DNA of 39,398 nucleotides, from assembly GCA_046349635.1 (NCBI GenBank), contig JAXMBX010000047.1, forward strand, positions 1 to 39,398, written 5' to 3'. Positions 7,645 to 16,008 of the stretch are shown here, one piece after another. The notes beneath the pieces were generated by a model. The model was not told where the DNA came from. It saw nothing but the letters and a program-made list of their open reading frames with translations, and did not search any database. Within the stretch, counting starts at the first letter, position 1; the number at the start of each line of letters is the position of its first letter. The position numbers were made by a program, and so were the translations under genes. Source of the DNA: JAXMBX01 sp046349635 (GTDB lineage Bacteria > Planctomycetota > Planctomycetia > Planctomycetales > Planctomycetaceae).

Positions 7645-8376
7645 ATGAAAATTCGCAACCCCTTCCTGATCAAGGCCGCCGCCACGATCGTTGCTCAGCC
7701 CTTCATCTGGTTGAGCCACATGGCGGATATTCGCGTCTTCTGCGAAGAACCTCACATCAACATGACGGAAGCCGATTGCGGTCGTCAGTATCTCTATGCC
7801 CTCTGGCACGACGAGATCCTGCTCCCCGTCCTCCGTTGTGCCCGTGGCGGCGAAACGCTGTCGCAACGCCGCATCTCCGCCCTGGTCAGCAAGCACCAGG
7901 ATGGCAGCATCCTCTCCGACTTCATGAATCTCTTTCATATCGATGCCATCCGGGGTTCGACCTCCCGCGGAGGTGCCGAAGCTCTTCGCCAGCTCATCGA
8001 GGAAGCCCAGGGACGATCAATCTTCATCACGCCGGATGGACCGCGTGGCCCGCGACACGTTCTCAAGCCGGGAATTATTTTCCTCGCCTCTCAGACCGGT
8101 ATTCCCATCGTGCCGATTGCCAGTGTCTGTCCCCATTCCTGGGACTTGAAAGGCAACTGGACCAGCTTGATCGTTCCCAAGCCCTTCGCCAAAATCACGA
8201 TCCTTCTCGGCTCCCCCATCACGATCCCTCCCGATCTCTCCCGCGAAGCCCTCGAAGAACAGCGCCTGCATGTCGAACGGGAAATGGAACGGGTCCAGCA
8301 AAAGCTGCAGACCATCGTGGACGACGGCAGTCGCTCCGCCGCGAAGTTTCAGTTGCACCACTACCGCGCCGCTTGA
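7645..8376 (+). CDS. DUF374 / lysophospholipid acyltransferase family protein
   Basis: This encodes 243 residues, typical of DUF374. The conserved family pattern is visible: ALWHDEILLPV near residue 52, a central VSKHQDGSILSDFM segment, GSTSRGGAEALR near 110 and FITPDGPRGPRH near 130-142. The family belongs to the LPLAT superfamily and is thought to acylate a lipid or glycolipid at the inner membrane; the substrate is unknown here. The N-terminus has a hydrophobic stretch consistent with membrane association. Its last 16 bases overlap the end of the convergent glycosyltransferase gene, which marks the left edge of the phage-type cluster. Confidence 0.85.
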   Translation: MKIRNPFLIKAAATIVAQPFIWLSHMADIRVFCEEPHINMTEADCGRQYLYALWHDEILLPVLRCARGGETLSQRRISALVSKHQDGSILSDFMNLFHIDAIRGSTSRGGAEALRQLIEEAQGRSIFITPDGPRGPRHVLKPGIIFLASQTGIPIVPIASVCPHSWDLKGNWTSLIVPKPFAKITILLGSPITIPPDLSREALEEQRLHVEREMERVQQKLQTIVDDGSRSAAKFQLHHYRAA

Positions 8377-9368
8377 GGACATCGACCGGGGAATCGCTCC
8401 GTCGCCTCCTGAAACACGCGCAATAATTCACCGCCAAACGCGCGCAGGCTGTAGTGTGCCTCACCCCAGGCAATGCAACGCTCGGATTCTCTACGTCGTC
8501 GTTCCGGATCCAGCAACTCCCTCACCGCCCCTCTGAATTCCTCCGCGTCCCGACAGAGATATCCCGGTCCCCCTTCGATCTGCTCGATAAATCCCCCCCG
8601 CCGATCGACAATTGGAATGCAGCCCGATCGAAACGCATCCCCCACCGTTCTCCCGAACGATTCCGTCAATTCGGGATGATGGTTCAACAGCGCATCCCAG
8701 CTCCAGAGCAAACGGCGCGCGTCCCAACCCGCGGGATGAAACACCGCTCTCCGTCCACAGGCCTGATGCAGGGCGGACTGCATCTCCGCCGGACAGCCGA
8801 CAAACTCCCACGCGACCGTCGGAAAATCATGAGCTAACCCCGCATAAAACTCCGGCAACCCGCTCCACCACATCCGTGCCGTCGGCGTGCAGAGCCTCCC
8901 CACCCTCATTTGTCCTGCCGCACGTCGCCCCTTTATTTCTTCTGCAACGTGTGGTGGACGCGGAACCCCCTGCCTGACAACCTGCAGCTCAGGCCGGCCG
9001 TATCGCTCCCGCAGCCATTCGCTGCAACAGATCCACACATCGGCCACCGCGGGCGCAATCCGGGAATGCAGATAGTTCACTGTCGGCCGGTCGAGCGTTC
9101 CCCTCAAACCGTTCCGTGAAATACTTTCCCGCGAAATATTGTGCAACAACACCAGGTCCGCTCGAGTTCGGGCCACCTGGGCGCGGGTGATCTGTCTCCA
9201 CTGCTCCGGTTCCCAATCCTGAAATCGCTGTCGCGTCTCCGCCGAAAGCGATCCCCGAAACACAATCTTGTGCCGCACATCGGGCAGGCTTCGCGCCACC
9301 GTCCAGGCACACGCCGCGGTCCCTCCCGTGATTTGCCCGACGTTACAGACCTGCAGCAGTGTCAGCAT
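8361..9368 (-). CDS. Glycosyltransferase, GT4-like, at end of the particle cluster
   Basis: This encodes 335 residues. It begins MLTLLQVCNVGQITGGTAAC, a GT-B-type N-terminal strand and Gly-rich loop. A second Rossmann-like half follows, with VGRLCTP, VAWEFVGCP and the acceptor-end motif LTESFGRTVGDAFRSGCIPI, where GT4 enzymes keep their nucleotide-sugar-binding Glu. It probably transfers a sugar from an activated donor; the acceptor is unknown. GGGAG four bases before the ATG supports the start, which overlaps the end of the upstream GT2 gene by 26 bases, so the two are translationally coupled. Its place as the last gene of a phage-type cluster suggests it modifies particle components or a surface glycan. 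Confidence 0.75.
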   Translation of the reverse strand: MLTLLQVCNVGQITGGTAACAWTVARSLPDVRHKIVFRGSLSAETRQRFQDWEPEQWRQITRAQVARTRADLVLLHNISRESISRNGLRGTLDRPTVNYLHSRIAPAVADVWICCSEWLRERYGRPELQVVRQGVPRPPHVAEEIKGRRAAGQMRVGRLCTPTARMWWSGLPEFYAGLAHDFPTVAWEFVGCPAEMQSALHQACGRRAVFHPAGWDARRLLWSWDALLNHHPELTESFGRTVGDAFRSGCIPIVDRRGGFIEQIEGGPGYLCRDAEEFRGAVRELLDPERRRRESERCIAWGEAHYSLRAFGGELLRVFQEATERFPGRCPQAAR

Positions 9369-10080
9369 ATTGCTCCCAGGAAAAATCCGATCGCGTCGTC
9401 AACATCCTCTCCCACTTCTCCCCAAAGGCCTCCCGGTCCCGGTACCACTGGTCCCGGCAATCCTCCCGCCGGAGTTCGTGCCGCGTCGTCCGATGCCCCA
9501 GGTGCAGCAATGGCAACTCGCTCACCAACCCCCGCGGTAACCAGTCCCATCCCCCCAGTGCCATCGCGGTTCGCATCTGGAAATCCGTGTCCGACCAGTA
9601 CAGCGCCAACCGTTCATCAAAACCCTGCAGACGTTCGAACCAGCTCCGCGAAATCCCCAGGCACCACCCTTGGAAGAATTTCAGCCGCACCGCACCGGGG
9701 CCTGAAACCAACGGCAAGCGCTCCGTCCGGAGGCCCACACCGCACAACTTTTCCCCGGCGACAAGAGGCTTCAAAAACCGTTCCCCCCACTCCCCACGGC
9801 ATACCACGTCGTTGTTCAGAAACACCACCGACTCTGTCCGCGCGTTTCGCGCACCCAGATTCCACGCCGCCGTGATCCCACGATGCGGTTGCGTCAGGAT
9901 CTCCAGCTTTTGATCGTCCCCCAATTTCTGCCGCAGCATTTCCACTTCCGCCGTCTCACATCCATCGCTCACGATGCGAATCGGCCACTCTCGGGTATCG
10001 AACTTTCGCAGCGACCGTACGCAGCGGATCGTCAGCTCCGAACATCCATACTGCGGAATCACAATCGTCGCCGACCCCAT
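9343..10080 (-). CDS. Glycosyltransferase family 2
   Basis: This encodes 245 residues from the ATG at 10080, which has the purine-rich leader GAGGGAAAGGGA before it; the frame extends 12 residues further upstream without support. The GT-A fold is clear: SATIVIPQYGCSE at the start, a nucleotide-binding segment, FLNNDVV (the DxD-equivalent) near residue 84, and the catalytic-side motif GFDERLALYWSDTDFQMR near 155-172. It transfers a sugar from a nucleotide-sugar donor to an unknown acceptor. It is followed by the GT4-like gene with overlap and preceded by a DUF115-like gene, making a three-gene sugar module downstream of the tail genes. Confidence 0.85.
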   Translation of the reverse strand: MGSATIVIPQYGCSELTIRCVRSLRKFDTREWPIRIVSDGCETAEVEMLRQKLGDDQKLEILTQPHRGITAAWNLGARNARTESVVFLNNDVVCRGEWGERFLKPLVAGEKLCGVGLRTERLPLVSGPGAVRLKFFQGWCLGISRSWFERLQGFDERLALYWSDTDFQMRTAMALGGWDWLPRGLVSELPLLHLGHRTTRHELRREDCRDQWYRDREAFGEKWERMLTTRSDFSWEQYADTAAGL

Positions 10081-10101
10081 CAACAGTCCCTTTCCCTCAT
10101 C

Positions 10102-10140
10102 GGGTGGCCCGGCCAATTTTGGCCGGGTGGCGCAGCCACA
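10102..10140. repeat. Dispersed repeat, family B hairpin
   Basis: CCCGGCCAATTTTGGCCGGG (10108-10127) folds into a 9-bp hairpin and is followed by GTGGCGCAGCCACA. A half copy, GGGTGGCGCAGCCACAGG, lies at about 10222-10240. Both sit in the 187-base gap between the DUF115-like gene and the GT2 gene, so a hairpin interrupts the sugar module transcript. A near-identical hairpin occurs at 26517. Confidence 0.7.
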
Positions 10141-10267
10141 CTGCCTTGCGCCATGTGGAAACGATGCCTATCAAGCATTGAACGCATTTCTGTGTAGCCC
10201 AGGTTGGTCGTTCACGACCTACCTGGGTGGCGCAGCCACAGGAACCCGCACCATGTCTCTTCAACCG

Positions 10268-11395
10268 TCACCCCTCCTCCACAATCTCCGCCGGTCGATC
10301 CAGCCGCCGCGATAACTCCCGCTGCAGCACCGGCCCGGGCATCGCCCGTTCCAAACCCTCCGCTTCCACGATCAAATCGTCATCCTTCTGTGGAAGATTT
10401 CCTTGGAGCTGGTTTGGCTCAGGTCGCGTCACTCCGTTCTCATTCCAGTTCAAGGGCCGGAAATCCCGCATCGGCCCACGCTCCTGCGGCACGCGCGGTC
10501 CCGCCAGCCGATATCTCCCCCGTGTTGTCTCCCCCTGCGGATCTCCCACCTGCTGCAAAATCTCTTCCAGCGCATCAGCCGTATCCATCACCGGGAAGTA
10601 ATCGTTCAGCCGGCTGTGCGGCGTGACAGAGACGAGTTGCAACCCCGCTAACGCCATCCCTCGCCGCGACAGTCTCAGGTACTGCGCCACGCGAAAGTAA
10701 TGCGAATCCGTATTCGCCGCCCCCCGAATACTCTTTCGTTCATCGAAGTGGTACGGCGAGACCTCCTCGATCTCATCCAGCATCGCCGCCGTCAGCCCCT
10801 GCTTCTCGCACGCCGTCAGAAACTCCGACAATCGCGTGTGGTCCGACCACAACACCCCTTTCCGCGCCGCCGCTTCCCGCTGCAATTCCGTCGGCGTCAC
10901 CCGCATTTCACACCCCGCCAGATAAATCCGCCGGAATCCCAGGTGAAACAGCAGGTCGATCCCCTGCACCATCGTGTCCGCCCAGTCCACGAGAGACTGA
11001 TGCCTCTGCGACACAAAATCCGCAAATCCACGGCTGCGATCCCCTTCAAAGAAATACGTGTTCGGACAATCGCACACCTTGAAGCTTGTTTCCGGCACCA
11101 GATCCATCCCCCGCCGGCGATGCACAAACTTCATGATTCCCGGATCCAGATACACGGAACGGTGAAACCGGGCCGAAGGGTCGTATCCCGTCCAGAAGGT
11201 CGGACGAAAGAAGCCGCTGCCCGCCAGGTTAATCCCCAGCTTCGGAATCGGACTGGCGGAAATCCCCTGCCAGTCACTCTCCTGCAGCGACGGACCTCCG
11301 CCGATCAGCCAGCACGCACTTCCAAACGGGCCGCCGAACGTCCCTTCCAAACTGATGGTCTGCTGAGATCCATCCGCGTTCAACCGGAAAAACAT
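10268..11395 (-). CDS. DUF115 / MptE-like Rossmann protein in tail region
   Basis: This encodes 375 residues from the ATG at 11395, preferred because GAGG lies just before it; an ATG at 11407 has no such site. Near residue 28 the motif CWLIGGGPSL is typical of DUF115/6-hydroxymethylpterin pyrophosphokinase-MptE-like folds, which are also seen in motility-accessory and glycosyl-transfer proteins. Further motifs include GINLAGS, YDPSARFH and a long region with RRIYLAGCEM. The C-terminal ~90 residues are charged and probably extended. Its position between the 641-residue hub-like gene and two glycosyltransferases suggests a role in glycosylation or as a tail-associated protein. The family call rests on the Gly-Gly-Gly-Pro-Ser motif and is moderate. 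Confidence 0.6.
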   Translation of the reverse strand: MFFRLNADGSQQTISLEGTFGGPFGSACWLIGGGPSLQESDWQGISASPIPKLGINLAGSGFFRPTFWTGYDPSARFHRSVYLDPGIMKFVHRRRGMDLVPETSFKVCDCPNTYFFEGDRSRGFADFVSQRHQSLVDWADTMVQGIDLLFHLGFRRIYLAGCEMRVTPTELQREAAARKGVLWSDHTRLSEFLTACEKQGLTAAMLDEIEEVSPYHFDERKSIRGAANTDSHYFRVAQYLRLSRRGMALAGLQLVSVTPHSRLNDYFPVMDTADALEEILQQVGDPQGETTRGRYRLAGPRVPQERGPMRDFRPLNWNENGVTRPEPNQLQGNLPQKDDDLIVEAEGLERAMPGPVLQRELSRRLDRPAEIVEEG

Positions 11396-11424
11396 CCTTA
11401 ACCTCATTTCACTTCAATGCCGGG

Positions 11425-13350
11425 TCACTCCGTCACGGTCACGTGCAACCGCGCTCCCAGTGTTCCACAACACCCTTCCCCCGCCAGGTCGTTTGCGAAC
11501 TCCAGGTTCAATGGTGTGCAGGTCTCCCCTGCCTCCGCGCTCGCCGCGTAATCGCAATCTCCCCCTTCAATGCTGAACAGCCAGCCCACCGGCGACGTCG
11601 CACACCGCAGAGAAATCACCATCTCCACACCTTCGATCAGATGCGTTGCGAACCAGCACTGGCACGCATCGTCGTAAATCAACGGCAGACTCAGCCCGTC
11701 CCACGCGGGGCACGACTCCAATCCCTGGAACTCCGCCTGCAACGTCGTCGGCAGCGGCGACTCGCAGCAGGCCACTTCGACCATGCCGCTCGATGAGGAT
11801 CCTTCGCTGCTCCCTTCGGAGCTTCCGCCGGAACCTCCTCCGCCGTCGCTATTCCCGCTATCTCCATCCGTCGGTCCTCCGTCGGAGGGTCCCTCCGTAT
11901 TCGGCTCGGAATCCCCTCCCGAACTGTTTCCGTCCGTGTCGCTCGGCGGTTCTGAATCACTCGGGGGCTCTGTATTCTCGTCTGTGAACGTGTCTCCGCT
12001 CGGAGGCTCCGTGTGGGAGTCGTCCGTGCTGCTGAAATCGGACGTCGGTTCATTCGTCGATGAATCCCAGGATGTCGGCCCATCCGTTGACGTCGGCCCG
12101 CTCGTCGTCCTCCCATCCGTCGTCTCATCCGTGAATGTCAGGATGTCCGTGATCCGTTCGAATACATCCACCCGCGCCACTTCCCACCGCTCATCGTGCG
12201 GAGGCTCCGGCCAATGCGTCCGCGGATCTTCCGCCCCGATCACCATCTGCAGCACCGGAGCATGGTCAAACTGCACCCGGATCGTTTCCGCCGTTCCCTT
12301 GATCAACACCGACCCATCCGCCGCCTCGATCTGCACGACTCCCAGCCACGGACGCGGCAACACATTCGGCTCACGCACCTCCACCAGGTAGCGGCTCACC
12401 GGCTGCGAGTACACCCGGAAAAACTCCCGCACGAATTGTCGCGAATCCTGCGACGTCCGGATCCACGGCACCCACATCTTCAGCCGCCGTTCTCCGTACT
12501 CCGCCTTGCTCGCAGGCTGCACATAGTTTCCACGCCACCGATAAAAGCCCCGGTAGCGCCCCCCCGTGCTCTCCTCCTGGAAGTACACGTAATCTCCCGT
12601 CAGCAACACCCGGTTGACCAGCGTGTCCCGGTCCCGCGTCTCCTCCAGCCGCAGCAGGCTCTCCCCTTCCCGATAACTCCCCAGCAACTCCGTCCGTTTT
12701 TGCAGAAAGAAAAACTCCCCCTGCTCATCCACCCCCCAGGAGGCATGCCGGCACCGCATCGCCAGTTCTTTCAGAATGGTCCGGACCGATTCCTCTCCCC
12801 GGAATTTCATGCTCAAAAACTGGCCCGCCAACCCGCCGCTCTCCACGTTCGCCGGATCGACCGCCACGTGCGTCCCCGGGATCACGTACTGCTGCAATAT
12901 CTTTTGCACGACTTCAATCGGCTCGTGAACCGTGTCCACCGTCTCCAGCGCATAGTCCGGATCGAACGAAAACAAATCCGTTCGCGCATACAGATGCGGC
13001 GGCTCACCGTCTCCGTCCCCCGGCCCGAACCCCCCCGGAAACACTTCTCCCAGTTCGATCCCCATCCCCTCCAGCCGATACGTCACTCGCGCCGGACTTT
13101 CAAACGTTCGTTCCTCCACGCGCCCGAAATACCACCGCTCCCCTTCCGTCCGCTCCAGCGCAATCCAGTCCCCGATCTCCACGTCACCTCGGTCGATGAA
13201 CCGGTCCTTCAGCACCACTTCTCCCGATCCGCACCCTCCCAGCCGGTTTACCTCGAACCAGCAACCCTCCACGGCACGGGCGCTCAAGTCCCCCTTGTAA
13301 TCTTTCGGCCCGGGCCCGTAATGCAGAATCCGTCGTTGAAACGCCATCAT
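11425..13350 (-). CDS. Hub/baseplate-like tail protein with S/T/D/G linker and Cys-rich end
   Basis: This encodes 641 residues. Residues 1-~400 look like a folded phage tail-hub region (GDWIALERTEGERWYFGRVE, then a long segment with LVNRVLLTGDYVYF). Residues ~408-522 are a low-complexity linker of Ser, Thr, Asp, Gly, Pro and Glu. Residues ~523-641 form a distinct beta-rich domain with ten cysteines, including the pairs C528-C529 and C627-C628, starting CCESPLPTTLQAEF. Folded hub, flexible linker, then a Cys-rich tip suggests a particle protein with an exposed tip or receptor-binding head. The linker is a good target for O-linked sugars, and glycosyltransferase genes follow. The position after the distal-tail gene supports the tail assignment; function is inferred. 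Confidence 0.6.
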   Translation of the reverse strand: MMAFQRRILHYGPGPKDYKGDLSARAVEGCWFEVNRLGGCGSGEVVLKDRFIDRGDVEIGDWIALERTEGERWYFGRVEERTFESPARVTYRLEGMGIELGEVFPGGFGPGDGDGEPPHLYARTDLFSFDPDYALETVDTVHEPIEVVQKILQQYVIPGTHVAVDPANVESGGLAGQFLSMKFRGEESVRTILKELAMRCRHASWGVDEQGEFFFLQKRTELLGSYREGESLLRLEETRDRDTLVNRVLLTGDYVYFQEESTGGRYRGFYRWRGNYVQPASKAEYGERRLKMWVPWIRTSQDSRQFVREFFRVYSQPVSRYLVEVREPNVLPRPWLGVVQIEAADGSVLIKGTAETIRVQFDHAPVLQMVIGAEDPRTHWPEPPHDERWEVARVDVFERITDILTFTDETTDGRTTSGPTSTDGPTSWDSSTNEPTSDFSSTDDSHTEPPSGDTFTDENTEPPSDSEPPSDTDGNSSGGDSEPNTEGPSDGGPTDGDSGNSDGGGGSGGSSEGSSEGSSSSGMVEVACCESPLPTTLQAEFQGLESCPAWDGLSLPLIYDDACQCWFATHLIEGVEMVISLRCATSPVGWLFSIEGGDCDYAASAEAGETCTPLNLEFANDLAGEGCCGTLGARLHVTVTE

Positions 13351-13478
13351 TCATCCATGGAAAATAGTCTAGATCGCGTTGAGTTTATGTGTAGCGTCTG
13401 TCGCGGCCTTGAAAACGCGGAAAAATCATCGAGTCTGACGCGACACTAAAACGCTATGCGTTCTGGAGATTGTTGTAT

Positions 13479-13523
13479 TGGGTGGCATGCCTACATCGCA
13501 CCGTCAGTTGCAGGGTAGGCATG
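13479..13523. repeat. Dispersed repeat, family A, copy 3
   Basis: TGGGTGGCATGCCTACATCG (from 13479) and GCAGGGTAGGCATG (ending 13523) form the inverted pair. Both arms carry the same base change relative to other copies (CTAC/GTAG instead of CCAC/GTGG), a compensated change that points to selection for pairing. It lies in the 221-base gap between two tail genes. Confidence 0.75.
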
Positions 13524-13571
13524 TAGTCATTTGCCCTGTTTCTCCGACGTACTTGATCGAAAGCGACGCAG

Positions 13572-14024
13572 TCATTCACCCGGGCCGGTTGGATACAACC
13601 GCGCATCCTCCGCGTGGATCGTGACCGCATACTCGAACAGGTGCTTGTTCGACAGATCGCACTCCATCCGGACGGTGGAACACTTTTTCAATTTGCGGGA
13701 ACTTCCATCCGAACCGTTCACGTACAGGATCAGCTCATATTTCTCGTCATCCGAGGTCACATCCAGCATCTCCCGCATCCCCTCCCAGACGACAAACATC
13801 TCTTCTTCGCTCAGGCTCAGCGTGGAACCCTGCCGGCCGAACTGACCCTCCAGCGTCAACTCCACCCCGTGCCGCGAATGCCCCGTTAGATAATCCCCCG
13901 ACAGCAACGGCACCTTGAAACTCTCAAAGTCCCACCGGTCCTGGATTCGGAACTGGGTGATCGGCCGGGGCAACTCAAACAGTTCCCCGTCTTTGTACAC
14001 GCTTGGACGAAATTCGAGTGACAT
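13572..14024 (-). CDS. Phage-type distal tail protein
   Basis: This encodes 150 residues. The sequence alternates beta-strand-like segments (ITQFRIQDRWDFESFKVPLL, VELTLEGQFG, YELILYVNG, FEYAVTIHAED), a pattern common in small tail-tube-end or distal-tail proteins. No catalytic motif is present. The gene lies directly after the tape-measure gene (18 bases) and before the hub-like gene, the canonical place for a distal tail protein in siphovirus-type clusters. Family not identified by name; the assignment is by position and composition. Confidence 0.6.
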   Translation of the reverse strand: MSLEFRPSVYKDGELFELPRPITQFRIQDRWDFESFKVPLLSGDYLTGHSRHGVELTLEGQFGRQGSTLSLSEEEMFVVWEGMREMLDVTSDDEKYELILYVNGSDGSSRKLKKCSTVRMECDLSNKHLFEYAVTIHAEDARLYPTGPGE

Positions 14025-14042
14025 CCCCTATCCCTCCTCGGT

Positions 14043-14843
14043 TTATCCCCGACGATTCCTCAACGCGATCCCTTCCAGCCGCAGATTTCGCAACACCCCT
14101 TCCGGGTCCATCTCCTGCTGGATGTTGATCGTCATCCCCCCGACATTCGTGATCCGCGTCTCCCGTTCTTCGGAGGGAATTCTGCCGACGGTTCCGACAC
14201 GACTGGAACTTGAGACCGACGTCTCTCTCCCCGGCCAGGCGAAACCTGTCCCCCGCGCGTGGGCCGTCGCACTCTCGCGTGACAGCTCCTGCACCGCCCG
14301 CAGCGGACTGTCATTGAGCGCCGTCACGAAGTTGTGCCCCAGCTCCTCCACCGCCTGCCGATTCAACACAAACTCTCCCGCCGTCAACCACGCCGGAATC
14401 TGATCCGTCCCCGGCTCTCCCACCACCGGCCCACCAACCGCAAACCCCGGCATCGAGACGCGGGGACTATATCCCCCCAGCCCTCCCGCTCCCGACAGCA
14501 TCCCCGCCGCTTTCACCGCCAACAGTTGGGCCAGAATCATCTCCAGCGCCCCGCTCAACACAGTCAGGCTCGCGATGGCGGGAGCCACATTGATGGAAAT
14601 CGGCGTCCTGTTGATCTGCTGGATCTGCTGATAAATCCGATCCAGCCCCGCACTCAGGCTCGACAGTGACCGGACGCTCCCCAGCCGATCCAGCGCCGTC
14701 CCCAACTGCTGCGACACCCCGCTCAGTTGCGACATCCGGCTCTGAAAACCCTCCAGCAGCCGCGCCGCCTCTTCCAGCTCTCGCTGCAGATCCGAACTGT
14801 CTCCTTGGATCAGAATCGTCAGCGATTCCGTAAACTGCCCCAT
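14043..14843 (-). CDS. Short tail tape-measure-like protein
   Basis: This encodes 266 residues. Residues ~15-90 are predicted helical/coiled (LQRELEEAARLLEGFQSRM). A hydrophobic central stretch (ISINVAPAIASLTVLSGAL, then LAVKAAGMLSGAGG) could insert in a membrane. Near 140-175 is the characteristic GFAVGGPVVG, then IPAWLTAGEFVLNRQAVEEL, a signature of the C-terminal region of many tape-measure proteins. At 266 residues it is much shorter than those of long-tailed phages; at the usual ruler length per residue this would specify a short tail of a few tens of nanometres. Its neighbours (tail tube upstream, distal tail downstream) agree. Confidence 0.75.
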   Translation of the reverse strand: MGQFTESLTILIQGDSSDLQRELEEAARLLEGFQSRMSQLSGVSQQLGTALDRLGSVRSLSSLSAGLDRIYQQIQQINRTPISINVAPAIASLTVLSGALEMILAQLLAVKAAGMLSGAGGLGGYSPRVSMPGFAVGGPVVGEPGTDQIPAWLTAGEFVLNRQAVEELGHNFVTALNDSPLRAVQELSRESATAHARGTGFAWPGRETSVSSSSRVGTVGRIPSEERETRITNVGGMTINIQQEMDPEGVLRNLRLEGIALRNRRG

Positions 14844-14873
14844 CCTTATCCCCTATCAAGTACCTTTGTGTCT

Positions 14874-14910
14874 GGGTGGCATGCCCACTTCGCGTAGCAG
14901 GGTGGGCATG
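14874..14910. repeat. Dispersed repeat, family A, copy 4
   Basis: GGGTGGCATGCCCACTTCG pairs with GGGTGGGCATG across GCGTAGCA. It fills the 97-base gap between the tail-tube and tape-measure genes. Because it sits within a single transcription unit, it may modulate read-through or mRNA stability. Confidence 0.75.
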
Positions 14911-14940
14911 TGTGCGTCTGATTTTCACCCAAGAAATCAC

Positions 14941-15447
14941 TCACGCCCGCGCCACGCTCGGCGATGTCTCAAAATCCTTCCCGTGGAACGAAATCACGTT
15001 GTATTCATTCCCCTCCGACATCGTGAGCGTCTCCCGGTACACCTTCGAGAACACGATTTTCTCGCTCGCCGCTCCCGCCGGGTCGTACACCGTGAATTCC
15101 AGTTTGAGTGTCTCCTGTTCCCCGGCCGGCGACGTACTCGTCACTCCCAGCCCCGACACGAAATTCAGGAATTCGTACAACTGCAGTGCATCGGTATTGA
15201 GCGCCGCTTTCCCAAGCAACTGCGTCCACTTGGCGGAGAAGGAGACCGCCACCGATTCATCGTCTCCGCGCCGCGTATGCCCCGCCGCGATCGAGCCCCG
15301 GTCCTTCACTTCGATCGTCCGGGACTTCTCCGTCCAGGAGAGGTCCCCTTCGTCCAGCAACAATGTCAGTGACTTGACGGGGGAACTCCCGTCCTTGATC
15401 ACCAATTCTCCGTCGCGCAAGTTCCGCGTGATATTCGTCACCGCCAT
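14941..15447 (-). CDS. Tail-tube-like protein
   Basis: This encodes 168 residues. It is rich in beta strands and polar residues (LRDGELVIKDGSSPVKSLTL, then VAVSFSAKWTQLLG, LKLEFTVYDPAG, YRETLTMSEGNEYNVISFHG), the style of small major tail-tube proteins. It lies between a tail-completion-like gene and the tape measure, the standard location of the tube gene. No enzymatic motif. The identity is inferred from position, size and strand pattern. Confidence 0.6.
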   Translation of the reverse strand: MAVTNITRNLRDGELVIKDGSSPVKSLTLLLDEGDLSWTEKSRTIEVKDRGSIAAGHTRRGDDESVAVSFSAKWTQLLGKAALNTDALQLYEFLNFVSGLGVTSTSPAGEQETLKLEFTVYDPAGAASEKIVFSKVYRETLTMSEGNEYNVISFHGKDFETSPSVARA

Positions 15448-15471
15448 GAATTCTTCTCCTCCTCTATTCGC

Positions 15472-15933
15472 TTAAGCCGACTCCGCCCGTCCTGAAAAGA
15501 GAACCACCGCATGCCGCAGCCCGCTGCCGTCAGCCTCCCGTTCGCGCGGCGAAAGATCCCGGATTTCCCCTTCCCGGAGCCGCAGATATCCCTGCACTTC
15601 GTCGTTCTCTTCGTCACCCTCTCGCAATGCAATCAGCCGGTTCTCCAATGCCCCGCGTACCAGTTCCGCCACCTCCTGCAACCGCCCCTCGTTGGTCCCC
15701 TGCCTCACAAAGACGTGGACCAGGACGCGCACCTGCAATGCCCCCCGGGAGTTCACCCGCTGCCGTTTCGCCTGCCACGCCGTCACCTGGATCTCTGCCC
15801 ACTCCTCCAGGTCATCCGTGACCAGCACCGTCCCGGGAAATTCCGTCTGCAATCCCTCCGGTCCCTGTTCCGACCAATAGGCAAACAGATTCCCGCTGAT
15901 CAATCGCGTCGTCAGTGTTATTGAAGTCGTCAC
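15472..15933 (-). CDS. Tail-terminator / completion-like protein
   Basis: This encodes 153 residues. It contains ALQVRVLVHVFVRQGTN, then RLQEVAELVRGALENRLIAL, a strand-then-helix arrangement typical of tail-terminator proteins, which cap the tube and join it to the head. The C-terminus is charged (LREGEIRDLSPREREADGSG). Located between the gp10-like gene and the tail-tube gene, as expected. Assignment mainly by synteny. Confidence 0.5.
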   Translation of the reverse strand: MTTSITLTTRLISGNLFAYWSEQGPEGLQTEFPGTVLVTDDLEEWAEIQVTAWQAKRQRVNSRGALQVRVLVHVFVRQGTNEGRLQEVAELVRGALENRLIALREGDEENDEVQGYLRLREGEIRDLSPREREADGSGLRHAVVLFSGRAESA

Positions 15934-15952
15934 CGCCAGCCCCCAAATGTCT

Positions 15953-15993
15953 CTCCCCTCGCCCCTTGTGGGAGAGGGGCCGGGGGTGAGGGG
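15953..15993. repeat. Dispersed repeat, family C, copy 2
   Basis: CTCCCCTCGCCCCTTGTGGG (from 15954) is followed by AGAGGGGCCGGGGGTGAGGG. The CCCCTC and GAGGGG arms can pair. It occupies the 75-base gap between two tail-completion genes and is nearly identical to the copy embedded in the terminase gene at 29400. Confidence 0.75.
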
Positions 15994-16008
15994 TACTAAT
16001 CCGATCCC

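Noticed and set aside
12196..13449. 417-residue plus-strand frame rich in His, Pro and Arg
   Set aside because: Shadow of the 641-residue hub-like gene on the minus strand; composition is typical of a complementary high-GC frame.
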